From positions 62,001-126,000 of the forward strand of contig NZ_BAFM01000013.1 in NCBI RefSeq assembly GCF_000334895.1: a stretch of 64,000 nt of DNA, given 5' to 3'. Positions 17,783 through 24,977 of the stretch are shown here, one piece after another (positions within the stretch are counted from its first letter, which is position 1; the number at the start of each line of letters is the position of its first letter). The notes below the pieces were generated by a model. That model made no database searches. It saw nothing but the letters and a program-made list of their open reading frames with translations, and was not told the origin of the DNA. The DNA comes from Halococcus agarilyticus (lineage in GTDB: Archaea; Halobacteriota; Halobacteria; Halobacteriales; Halococcaceae). The translations under genes and the position numbers were made by a program.

Positions 17783-19360
17783 TCAGCGCGTGTCGTGGAC
17801 GATCTCGCCGTCGACGATCGTCGTCGCGACGTCGATGGCCGCGATGTCGTCGGAGTGGTCCCACGGCGAGCGGTCGAGCGCGACGAGGTCGGCACGCTTT
17901 CCGGATTCGATCGTTCCCAACCGATCCTCGTCGAAACCGGCGTACGCCGCGCCGCAGGTGTACGCCCGGAGCGCGTCGGTCACGGGGAGTCGCTGGGCGT
18001 CGGCGGGCGCGTTCACGGCGTGATGGACGCCCAACAGCGGGTCGAGCGGCATGCAGTCGCTGCCGAAGGCGAGTCGAACCCCGGCGTCGCGGAGCTCTCG
18101 AAACGGGTTCGAGCGTTTTCGGCGGTTGTCACCGAGCTTGGTGTCGTAGAGTCCGCCTTCGTCCGCCCACTTCAGGAAGTTGGGCTGGACCGACGCCACG
18201 GCGTCGAGAGCGGCGAAGCGGTCGATGGCTCCATCGAACGGGAGCTCGGCGTGTTCGATCCGGTGGCGCGCGCCGCCGGGATCGTCGGTCGCCGCGTAGG
18301 CCGCGAGGACTTCCTCGACCGCCCTGTCGCCGATGGCGTGGGCGGTCACCTGGAAACCAGCGTCGTCGGCGCGTTCGACGAGTTCGTGGAGCTCGGCGGG
18401 TGGGACGACCCACTGGCCCGTTCCCTCGTCGTTTCTGTTCTCGCCGTCCACGGTTCCCGCATCGGCGTACGGCTCGGTCAGCTTCGCGGTCCGCGCGCCG
18501 ATGCTTCCATCTGTGAAGGTCTTGATCGCGCCCGTCCGGACGAATTCGCTGCCGTGGTTGGTTGTGAGGCCGGTTTCGATCGCGGCGTCGAGGTGATCGC
18601 TCCAGTAGTTGATCCGGACTCTGAGCGTGAGCTCCCCCGCGGAATCGAGGTCGCGGTAGACCCGCGGCGCGTGGGAGCCCCGAACCATGTCGTGGACGCC
18701 GGTGACGCCGAGTTCGTTGGCGTGTTCCTGTGCGGCAACGAGGAGGTCACGGGTTGCGGCGCGGCCTGGCGCGGTCGCCTCCCGAACCGGGCCGAGCGCG
18801 TCCTCGACGAGCACCCCCGTGGGGTCGCCGTTCTCGGTTCGGACGTCCTCTCGGGGCAAGCGGTCGCCGAGGCGATCGAGGGCGACGCCGTTCACGCTCG
18901 CGGTGTGCATGTCCTCGCGGAACGCCACTACTGGGTGGTCGGTGCTCACCCGGTCGAGATCGGTGCGGTCGAGATAGCGCGACTCGTCCCACGCGCTCTC
19001 GTCGTAACCGAAGCCGAGGACCCACTCGCGGTCGGTCTCACCGTCGTCGAGTTCGTCGGCGCGCTCGGCGAGCAGCGAGACCGCCTCGTCGGGCGAGGTG
19101 GCGTCGGCGAGGTCGGCGTGGACGAGGCGCTTGCCGAGCGCTTCCATGTGGGTGTGAGCGTCGACGAACCCGGGGAGGAGCACGCGGCCGTCGAGGTCCA
19201 AAGTACGGGTATCGACGCCCGTGAGGAAGTCGATCTCGTAGGTCGACCCCACGCGGACGATCTCGCCGTCGCGCACCGCGACCGCCTCGGCGGTCTCGTC
19301 GGGATCGGTCAGAGGATGGACCTCGGCGTTCGTGAGTACCAGGTCCGCAGCGTCGGTCAT
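17783..19360 (-). CDS. YtcJ-type amidohydrolase
   Basis: 525-aa metal-dependent hydrolase of the amidohydrolase superfamily (YtcJ / Amidohydro_3 group). Seen are the first metal motif VDAHTHMEALG, the mid-chain lysine region TGAIKTFTDGSIG, HAIGDRAVEEVL with metal-ligand His, RIEHAE and the last metal Asp in FGSDCMPLDPL. The flanking small beta domain is formed by the N- and C-terminal ends (LVLTNAEVHPL and ADLVALDRSPWD). The substrate is unknown; relatives deacylate or hydrolyse cyclic amides. It lies 132 bp upstream of nadA on the same strand but is probably independent. Confidence 0.82.
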   Translation of the reverse strand: MTDAADLVLTNAEVHPLTDPDETAEAVAVRDGEIVRVGSTYEIDFLTGVDTRTLDLDGRVLLPGFVDAHTHMEALGKRLVHADLADATSPDEAVSLLAERADELDDGETDREWVLGFGYDESAWDESRYLDRTDLDRVSTDHPVVAFREDMHTASVNGVALDRLGDRLPREDVRTENGDPTGVLVEDALGPVREATAPGRAATRDLLVAAQEHANELGVTGVHDMVRGSHAPRVYRDLDSAGELTLRVRINYWSDHLDAAIETGLTTNHGSEFVRTGAIKTFTDGSIGARTAKLTEPYADAGTVDGENRNDEGTGQWVVPPAELHELVERADDAGFQVTAHAIGDRAVEEVLAAYAATDDPGGARHRIEHAELPFDGAIDRFAALDAVASVQPNFLKWADEGGLYDTKLGDNRRKRSNPFRELRDAGVRLAFGSDCMPLDPLLGVHHAVNAPADAQRLPVTDALRAYTCGAAYAGFDEDRLGTIESGKRADLVALDRSPWDHSDDIAAIDVATTIVDGEIVHDTR

Positions 19361-19439
19361 GGCGTCGGAACGACCGGGTGCGCAATAAGGGTGCAGCTAG
19401 CGAAGCAGACGTGCGGGATGGATGACGAGCCAGTTTCGT

Positions 19440-19880
19440 GCATGGTGGTAGTGGTGTAGCTGCTGCGGTAATTGCGGTTGGCGCGCGGGAGGGCCGAGCG
19501 GGACCGGAGGTCCCGCTGGCCGTGCGAGCGCGCGCTTCACGCCCGCGAGCAGACGTCGAAGACGCACGACTCGCGCGAGGTCTGCGCGAGCGGTGCGAGG
19601 CGCGAACGGAGTGAGCGTGGTTCGAGACGCCTTTGGCGTCTCGTCATCTCGGAAGACCGGCGGTCTTCCGACGACTCGTCGAAGTGCCGAAGGCACTTCG
19701 AGATCCCGAGGGAGCGAAGCTCTCTCGGGCGACCTCGAATGCGAACGGGGAGCATAGCGACCCGTGAGCGGAGCGAGTGCAGGCTCGTCAGAGCGAAGCT
19801 CTGACGGTGGATGACCGAGGGAGCGCAGCGACCGAGGGAGTCGGTTGGGGAGGCTCGTGGCTCGCGGTTCTCGTTTGCGT
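19440..19880. repeat. Hairpin-array repeat island B
   Basis: The 19361-19986 gap has no convincing gene. From 19497 to 19806 it is a run of six strong hairpins with short loops: arms AGCGGGACC (19497/19509), CGAGACGCC (19623/19635), CGGAAGACC (19650/19662), TCGAAGTGCC (19679/19692), CCCGAGGGAGC (19705/19719, one wobble) and CGTCAGAGC (19786/19798). The edges are GCGGTTGGCGCGCGGGAG (19474-19491) and TCGGTTGGGGAGG (from 19841), both recurring in other islands. A 26-bp block near 19578-19603 is repeated exactly in island E. Apparent coding frames are Ser-Glu-Arg-rich and spurious. Confidence 0.8.
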
Positions 19881-19986
19881 CGGCATCACGGCGGTCCCAA
19901 TGACGGCGACAGTTATCGAGACAACTCTGGTCCACGACCACACCAAAGAGGGTAACGCTTAGGCGGCGGCCACCCGCTCTCGAACC

Positions 19987-21201
19987 ATGAGCGACGCCAC
20001 GGATCTCACTGAACGCGTCGAGACCGGTGACCTCGCGCTCCACGACCTCGACGACCACGCCGATCCCGCGACCGCGGCCGAGGCGCGACGCCTGGCCGTC
20101 GCGCGCGAGACCGACACCGACCTCGACGACGTGGAAGCAACCGCCCTCGATCCCGCCGACGCAGTGGGATCGAACGTCGAGAACATGATCGGCACGATCG
20201 AAGTCCCCCTCGGCGTCGCCGGGCCGCTGCCCGTGGCGGGCGGCGCGACCGACGACGACCACTACCTCCCGCTCGCGACCACCGAGGGCGCGCTGGTCGC
20301 GTCGGTCAATCGAGGCTGCTCGATTCTGCGCACGGCGGACGGCGCGAACGCGAGGGTCACGAAGCGTTCGATGACTCGTGCGCCGGTCTTTCGGGTGGCG
20401 GACGTCGTCGAGGCCGAGGCGGTCGTCTCGTGGGTGCGCGAGAACCGCGACGTCCTCGAATCGGCCGCCGAGGGGACCACGAGCCACGGCGAACTCACGG
20501 CGGTGACGCCCTACGTCGTCGGCGACTCGGTGTTCCTCCGCTTCGGTTACGACACCAAGGACGCGATGGGAATGAACATGGCGACGATCGCCACGCGGGC
20601 GGCCTGCGAGGTGGTCGAGGACGAAACGTCGGCCGACCTCGTGGCGCTGTCGGGCAACCTCTGCACCGACAAGAAGCCCGCCGCGATCAACGCGGTCGAG
20701 GGCCGGGGCCGCAGCGTGGTGGCCGACGTGGCGATCCCGAACGAGGTGGTCGAGGAGCGCCTCCACGCCACGCCCGACGCGATCGCGGAGGTCAACACCC
20801 GGAAGAACCTCGTCGGGTCGGCGAAAGCCGGGAGTCTGGGATTCAACGCTCACGCCGCGAACGTGGTGGCGGGCGTGTTCCTCGCCACCGGTCAGGACGC
20901 CGCCCAGGTGGTCGAGGGGAGCAACGCGATCACGACCGTCGAAGCCAGGGACGACGAACTCTACGCCAGCGTCTCGCTCGCGAGCCTCGAAGTCGGGACC
21001 GTCGGCGGCGGGACGAAACTGCCGACGCAGGCCGCAGCGCTCTCGCTGCTCGGCGTGGCGGGCGGTGGCGACCCACCTGGCGCGAACGCCGACCGCCTCG
21101 CGGAGGTGATCGGTGCGGGCGCGCTCGCGGGCGAACTCTCCCTCCTCGGCGCGCTCGCCTCCCGAAACCTGTCGAGTGCTCACGAGGAACTCGGGCGGTG
21201 A
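19987..21201 (+). CDS. hmgA: 3-hydroxy-3-methylglutaryl-CoA reductase
   Basis: NADPH-dependent class I HMG-CoA reductase, making mevalonate for archaeal isoprenoid lipids; the target of mevinolin. The 404-aa protein shows ENMIGTIEVPLGVAGPLP, the catalytic Glu in TTEGALVASVNRG, DAMGMNMA (NADP site), the Lys in NLCTDKKPAA, and the His in NAHAANVVAGVFLATGQD, with GTVGGGTKLPTQ near the end. GCTTAG about 28 nt upstream is a weak TATA-like box. It is preceded by the hairpin island B. Confidence 0.95.
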   Translation: MSDATDLTERVETGDLALHDLDDHADPATAAEARRLAVARETDTDLDDVEATALDPADAVGSNVENMIGTIEVPLGVAGPLPVAGGATDDDHYLPLATTEGALVASVNRGCSILRTADGANARVTKRSMTRAPVFRVADVVEAEAVVSWVRENRDVLESAAEGTTSHGELTAVTPYVVGDSVFLRFGYDTKDAMGMNMATIATRAACEVVEDETSADLVALSGNLCTDKKPAAINAVEGRGRSVVADVAIPNEVVEERLHATPDAIAEVNTRKNLVGSAKAGSLGFNAHAANVVAGVFLATGQDAAQVVEGSNAITTVEARDDELYASVSLASLEVGTVGGGTKLPTQAAALSLLGVAGGGDPPGANADRLAEVIGAGALAGELSLLGALASRNLSSAHEELGR

Positions 21202-21277
21202 GGTCCGGTCGGCGTCCGGTCGCGGGCCCCACGGGCCGTACCGGTGCCGACATAACCCGCGAGCGCGAACGGCAGCC

Positions 21278-21652
21278 ATGAGCGAGATCGAGCGCGTGCG
21301 TGCCGAGCCGGACCTGGTCGTGACCGCCCTCCAGCAGAAGTTCCTCGAAGCCGACGCGATGGGCGAGCCGGTGATCCGGGTCGATCCCGACGGCGAGGCG
21401 GATCTCTTCGTCCACGAGGACGGGTTCGAACAGTCCGACGAAGGCGTCGACATCCGCCCCGAGCGCTTCGTCGGCGACGACCTCGATCTTCCCGATCCTG
21501 ACGCCGATCTCGACGACGAAGCGATCGAGGCACTCGGTGAGCGCCTCGGCTCGGAGGTTCGACCGGCACTGAAGAACGAAGTCGATCTCAACGCCGACCG
21601 CGACGAGGCCGAACACATCGTCCCGGTCGACTACGCGTCCAACGACCCGTAG
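21278..21652 (+). CDS. Acidic haloarchaeal protein of unknown function
   Basis: 124-aa strongly acidic protein, not recognised. It begins MSEIERVRAEPDLVVTALQQ, a helix, followed by a strand pair (EPVIRVDPDGEADLFVHEDG) and Asp-rich stretches (DDLDLPDPDADLDDEA). No membrane segment or Cys is present. The ATG at 21278 is supported by CATAAC about 27 nt upstream. It follows hmgA by 76 bp on the same strand but has its own promoter-like box. Confidence 0.6.
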   Translation: MSEIERVRAEPDLVVTALQQKFLEADAMGEPVIRVDPDGEADLFVHEDGFEQSDEGVDIRPERFVGDDLDLPDPDADLDDEAIEALGERLGSEVRPALKNEVDLNADRDEAEHIVPVDYASNDP

Positions 21653-21692
21653 CTTCCGCTTCACGATCGGATCGACGAACGACGGGCCCCTT

Positions 21693-22040
21693 CTATCGCA
21701 TCTGCCCCACGAGAAACGCACAGCCACCGGCGAGCACCGCGACACCAGCGACCAACACCGCACCGCTGCCGAGCGCGGTCGCGCCGACCAGCAGTCCGAA
21801 TCCGCCCGCGCCGATCGCGTGGGCGAGTCCGATCAGCTGGCGGCCACGCCGAAGGTACACCGCCGCGCCGAGCCCGAACCCAACAGTCAGAAGCGCGCCG
21901 GAGAGGACGAACGGCGGGGTCGGGGTCCCGAAGATCGGAATCGGATCGACGACGGGTTCGAGGAGGAAGAGTATGCCAGCGAGCCCGACCAGCGCGCCGA
22001 CCGCGAGCGGCGCGGGATCGATGTCGCGCTCGCCCGTCAC
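21693..22040 (-). CDS. Small multi-span membrane protein
   Basis: 115-aa hydrophobic protein with about four predicted membrane segments (around residues 11-25, 36-55, 63-82 and 88-110), rich in Gly, Ala, Val and Leu. Function unknown. The GTG start at 22040 overlaps the stop of the upstream gene as GTGA, which implies translational coupling with the DUF5817-like protein. It lacks a signal peptide or known motif. Confidence 0.65.
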   Translation of the reverse strand: MTGERDIDPAPLAVGALVGLAGILFLLEPVVDPIPIFGTPTPPFVLSGALLTVGFGLGAAVYLRRGRQLIGLAHAIGAGGFGLLVGATALGSGAVLVAGVAVLAGGCAFLVGQMR

Positions 22041-22558
22041 AGGAGTCGGTACGCGCCGTCGGTCCGGCTCGCCTCGCCCTGGCGGACCAGCCGTTCGAGT
22101 GCGCGCTCGGCGAACTCGGCGGGCACGTCGTGCGCGGTCGCGTACGCGATGACTGCCTCCTCGCCTGGCTCGTCGAGTTCGTCGATGGCGCTCCGAACGG
22201 TGTCGAGCCGGCTCGTGGTTCCGGATGCTGCTCCGCTCGTCGCGCCCTCGCCCGCGTCGGTGACTGCCTCGGCGTCGAGGCCGGATTCCCGGAGGTACGT
22301 CGTCTCGTCCATCCGTTCGTTCTCGGTGCGGGTTTCGAGGGTCGTGAACGAGTCGAGATCGTCGGGGGCGTGGTCGCTGCGGTCGGCGAGCAGCGCGGTG
22401 CGGGCCTCGCGCGCGGCGTCGGCGGTGTCGGTCTCGGCGAACTTCGTGAGCTTCGGGTACCCGTGGCGCGCGCCACACGAGGGGCAGGACGTCGTCTCGG
22501 GGCGTCCCTCGACCACCCACAGCGCGCTGCACTCGCCGCAGCCGACCACCGCGTACAT
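22037..22558 (-). CDS. DUF5817-like zinc-ribbon / winged-helix protein
   Basis: 173-aa protein with an N-terminal zinc ribbon (CGECSALWVVEGRPETTSCPSCG, cysteines near residues 7, 10, 25 and 28) followed by a Lys/Glu helix region and a C-terminal winged-helix-like part (VPAEFAERALERLVRQGEASRT). It resembles haloarchaeal DUF5817. It may bind nucleic acid; no target is visible. The stop overlaps the start of the membrane protein gene by 4 bp (GTGA), so the two are probably co-expressed. Confidence 0.7.
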   Translation of the reverse strand: MYAVVGCGECSALWVVEGRPETTSCPSCGARHGYPKLTKFAETDTADAAREARTALLADRSDHAPDDLDSFTTLETRTENERMDETTYLRESGLDAEAVTDAGEGATSGAASGTTSRLDTVRSAIDELDEPGEEAVIAYATAHDVPAEFAERALERLVRQGEASRTDGAYRLL

Positions 22559-22619
22559 ACCCCTCCGTCGGGTCCGCGATCGGTTGAAAGTTTAGGTACG
22601 CGAGGCGCGTGGAGTGGGC

Positions 22620-22958
22620 ATGGAAACCGTTTCCACGGCCGAGCGCGAGACGATCGAAGCGACCGACGGGGTCTCGGTCGCGGTGCTCGCGAGCGCCGAG
22701 GCGATGAACGTCCAGGCGTTCACGATCGAACCCGGTGCAACCGTCCCGGCACACAGCCACCACCACGAACAGGCGGGCTACCTGTTCGCGGGCCACGCGA
22801 CGTTCGTTCTCGACGACGAGGAGCACGAGGTCGGACCAGAGGGGTCGTACGCCATCCCCGCCGAGGAGACCCATGCGGTCGAGAACCGTGGGGATATGGT
22901 GGTGCGGGGCGTCGAATGTTTCAGCCCGCCGAGGCCACGCCCCGACTGGATGGAGTAG
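22620..22958 (+). CDS. Cupin-domain protein
   Basis: 112-aa single-domain cupin. The metal-binding first motif is visible as HSHHHEQAGYLFAGHATFVL and the second as YAIPAEETHAVEN, with His and Glu residues placed for a metal. Such small cupins may be isomerases, dioxygenases or sensors; substrate unknown. A GTTTAGG box lies 27 nt upstream of the ATG at 22620. The short C-terminus ends RPRPDWME. It is divergent from the zinc-ribbon gene. Confidence 0.85.
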   Translation: METVSTAERETIEATDGVSVAVLASAEAMNVQAFTIEPGATVPAHSHHHEQAGYLFAGHATFVLDDEEHEVGPEGSYAIPAEETHAVENRGDMVVRGVECFSPPRPRPDWME

Positions 22959-23033
22959 CGTCTCGGGCGCGAGGCGACGCGCTTAGCGGTCGCCGTTCGA
23001 GCGTCGCCATCGGAGTGAAAGAGCGGTCGGCCG

Positions 23034-23384
23034 CTACGCGGTGTCTGACTCCTCGGCCTCGTCGAGCGCCGATAGGTCGCGCTCGTCGTTGTACTCGTTG
23101 GGTCCGCCAGCCTCGCCGGAGAGTTCGTCGTAGAGCGACTCCCGGACCTCCTCGGGTGAGTCGTACTCCTCGTCGAGACGATCGAAGGCGCTCCCCATCG
23201 ACTCGGTCTCGTTCGGGAGGTCGAGCGGCTGGTCGGCGTACTCGGTGGCGAGCTCCTCGCTTCTGACGGGGTACTTCCGGTCGCGAACGTCGGTCTCGAC
23301 CTCGTCGAGGATGTTCTCGACGTGTTCGGCGCGTTCGTGCTGGCGGTCGCGTGCGCGCTCGTCGGTTCGGTCGTCGCTCGGCAT
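23034..23384 (-). CDS. DUF5789-like haloarchaeal protein
   Basis: 116-aa acidic, soluble protein resembling haloarchaeal DUF5789. The core reads DRKYPVRSEELATEYADQPL and LPNETESMGSAFDRL, then EEYDSPEEVRESLYDELSG. Function unknown. The first 25 residues are charged and helical. The gene runs towards the cupin gene and is flanked upstream by repeat island C. Confidence 0.7.
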   Translation of the reverse strand: MPSDDRTDERARDRQHERAEHVENILDEVETDVRDRKYPVRSEELATEYADQPLDLPNETESMGSAFDRLDEEYDSPEEVRESLYDELSGEAGGPNEYNDERDLSALDEAEESDTA

Positions 23385-23439
23385 ACACCCCGTAAGACAC
23401 GCGGACCAAAAAGCATCCCACCGGCGACTGCAACCTCAG

Positions 23440-23740
23440 TAGCGGTTGGTGCGCGGGAGCGGAGCGCGGCGCGACCGGAGGGAGGGTGGTTCGAAAATCA
23501 AAGATTTTCGTCATCACGGGAGAGCTTCACTCTCCCGAACGACTTCGCTCTGACGGTGGATGAGCGAGCGATCGAAGGAAGCGAGCGAATTGGTTGGGGA
23601 GGGAGTGGCTGTCACGGCGCGGTGCTAGAGCGGTAGTGCCAGTGATCGCACCGTGAGCGAGCGGGCCGAGGAACCCCCGAAGGGGGTGACGACGGCTTTT
23701 GGTCCAGATTTTGCGAGCGGAGCGAGCGACCGAAGCAAGG
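23440..23740. repeat. Hairpin-rich repeat island C
   Basis: Non-coding stretch between the DUF5789-like gene and tRNA-Tyr. The left edge GCGGTTGGTGCGCGGGAG (23442-23459) differs by one base from that of island B; TTGGTTGGGGAGGG near 23590 corresponds to its right edge. Perfect hairpins: CGAAAATC (23492/23503, loop AAA), CGGGAGAG (23517/23530, loop CTTCA) and ACCCCC (23673/23682, loop GAA). No open frame here looks coding. Confidence 0.75.
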
Positions 23741-23753
23741 GGTGAGAACGTCT

Positions 23754-23879
23754 GCCCTCCCCGATTTGAACTCCGGAAGACGGTCGCGCTCGCTTCGCTC
23801 GCGCGCTGCGACTTCCGTGCTCAAATCGTGTCGGTTGGACGTGCTTCCCGCTCGCCGTTGGCTCGCGGAGAAGCAGTCC
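23754..23879 (-). mobile_element. 126-bp tRNA-Tyr-derived hairpin unit
   Basis: Bases 23754-23771 repeat exactly the 18 bases at 23880-23897, the T-loop-to-acceptor part of tRNA-Tyr, at an offset of 126 bp. Between the two copies the DNA folds back: CGATTTGA (23762-23769) pairs with TCAAATCG (23821-23828), CGGAAG (23774-23779) with CTTCCG (23812-23817), and CGCGC (23785-23789) with 23801-23805 around tcgcttcgctc. The interior shares AGACGGTC, GCTCGCT and GCTGCGACT with the unit next to tRNA-Ala. Insertion of a small element at the tRNA end is inferred; no integrase is present. Confidence 0.55.
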
Positions 23880-23950
23880 GCCCTCCCCGATTTGAACGGG
23901 GGACAAGTCGATCTACAGTCGACTGCTCTACCAGTCTGAGCTAAGGGCGG
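23878..23950 (-). tRNA. tRNA-Tyr (anticodon GUA)
   Basis: 73 nt, no intron. The acceptor stem is CCGCCCU with AGGGCGG and begins with C1-G72, the archaeal tRNA-Tyr identity pair. The anticodon stem is GUCGA/UCGAC with loop CUGUAGA, giving anticodon GUA. The T arm is CCCCG UUCAAAU CGGGG. A CTTAAG box lies about 27 bp upstream. Its T-loop-to-3' segment is copied downstream at an offset of 126 bp. Confidence 0.95.
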
Positions 23951-23976
23951 ACATGCTGACAAACCCGACTGTCGAA

Positions 23977-23982
23977 CTTAAG
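23977..23982 (-). promoter_or_regulatory. TATA-like box of tRNA-Tyr
   Basis: CTTAAG centred about 29 bp upstream of the first base of tRNA-Tyr on the reverse strand, the usual haloarchaeal distance for a start at or just before the mature 5' end. Confidence 0.55.
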
Positions 23983-24075
23983 AATTGCCATCCCGCTGCT
24001 GTCCGACACGCGAGGACGTACCGTCTGACGGCCGGGAAGATTCAAGTAGCCACGTATCGTGCGGTCGCACGACGG

Positions 24076-24594
24076 ATGAGCAAAATCACGTTCCGCGCCG
24101 ACGACGAGCTCATCGACGAGCTCGAGTCGCTCGACGCCTCGAAGAGCGAGGCGATGCGCGAGGCGCTCCGGAGCTACCTCGAGAGCGCGCGGGACACCGA
24201 AACCGAGAGCCTCGACGATCTCGTGGGACGGCGCGTCGACGCGATCGTCGAGGAGCGCCTCGACGGCGCGTTTACGCCGTCGAGTCCCCAGGACATCAAC
24301 GTAAACATCGCGCTCGAGGGCGCGTCCGTGGACAGGGACGGACCCGACGGGTCAGAGCGTAAGACGGAGACCGCCGAGGCCGAGCCGGACGTGCAAACGG
24401 GCTCGGACGCGCGTAAAACGTGCGCGCAGTGTGGTGAAGATGTCGGCCCAGAGCACGTCTACTGCCCGAACTGCGGGGAGAAGGCGACACACCGAGTGTT
24501 CTGTGACTGCGGCGACGAACTCCGTTCGGACTGGGCGTTCTGCCCGAGCTGTGGCCGTCGTACCCCCGCCGCGGACGTGCTCGACGGCGCGTAA
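24076..24594 (+). CDS. cdrL: CdrL-type regulator: ribbon-helix-helix plus zinc ribbons
   Basis: 172-aa protein upstream of cdrS-ftsZ2. The N-terminus is a ribbon-helix-helix domain (ITFRADDELIDELESLDASK, SEAMREALRSYL), the middle is an acidic linker (about 60-112), and the C-terminus carries CAQCGEDVGPEHVYCPNCGE and then FCDCGDELRSDWAFCPSCG, two zinc ribbons. In other haloarchaea the longer RHH protein at this locus (CdrL) regulates the division operon with the short one (CdrS). The ATG at 24076 gives the RHH strand directly after the start. GTAAGAC units lie in its 3' half and in the following intergenic region. Confidence 0.82.
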   Translation: MSKITFRADDELIDELESLDASKSEAMREALRSYLESARDTETESLDDLVGRRVDAIVEERLDGAFTPSSPQDINVNIALEGASVDRDGPDGSERKTETAEAEPDVQTGSDARKTCAQCGEDVGPEHVYCPNCGEKATHRVFCDCGDELRSDWAFCPSCGRRTPAADVLDGA

Positions 24595-24639
24595 ACGCTG
24601 TTTCAGCCGTCGAACCGTCGTTTACGCCCTGATTCGAAC

Positions 24640-24775
24640 GTCTGTCTTACGCTGGCCGGAAGTTTTATTACACCTGGGCTGATTGCATACGTCTGCGTAA
24701 GACGGCCGTCTTACACCAGCGCCGGTCGGTGTCGATGGTGTCCCCGTCGTGCGGTTTCGGCGTGTAAGACGCGCG
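24640..24775 (+). promoter_or_regulatory. cdrS-ftsZ2 promoter with palindromic operator
   Basis: TTTTATTA (24663-24670) is a TATA-like box. About 27 nt downstream, at the predicted transcription start, lies the perfect 18-bp palindrome GTAAGACGGCCGTCTTAC (24697-24714). Two more GTAAGAC half-sites flank it (inverted near 24644-24650, direct near 24763-24769), and another lies inside cdrL at 24359-24365. The arrangement suits cooperative binding of a dimeric ribbon-helix-helix repressor. The untranslated leader to cdrS would be about 105 nt. Confidence 0.65.
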
Positions 24776-24801
24776 GTCGTCCCCCAAAGGAGAACCCACC
24801 C

Positions 24802-24975
24802 ATGGAGCGTGTGACACTACGGATCCCGAAACAGCAGATCGCGGAGGTCGAACAGATGGTCGAACACGGCGAGTACCCGAATCGTAGCGAGGCGATCCGG
24901 GCGGCGGTCAGAGAGATGGTCGCCGAGGAGGGTCGGGACGAACCCCCGACCAAGCGGCCGTTCGCGAGGGCCTGA
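24802..24975 (+). CDS. cdrS: CdrS-type ribbon-helix-helix regulator
   Basis: 57-aa ribbon-helix-helix DNA-binding protein, starting [20 protein letters not shown] and continuing [20 protein letters not shown], then a short tail. The arrangement strand-helix-turn-helix with [10 protein letters not shown] is the standard RHH core. In haloarchaea CdrS is co-transcribed with ftsZ2 and controls division genes. GGAG lies 9 nt before the ATG, a clear ribosome binding site, consistent with a leadered mRNA. The stop is 2 bp from the ftsZ start, so both are on one mRNA. Confidence 0.9.
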   Translation: MERVTLRIPKQQIAEVEQMVEHGEYPNRSEAIRAAVREMVAEEGRDEPPTKRPFARA

Positions 24976-24977
24976 CG

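Noticed and set aside
23754-23830. A second tRNA-Tyr gene or a split tRNA half
   Set aside because: Only the last 18 bases match; the neighbouring bases pair back on the copy instead of forming an anticodon arm.
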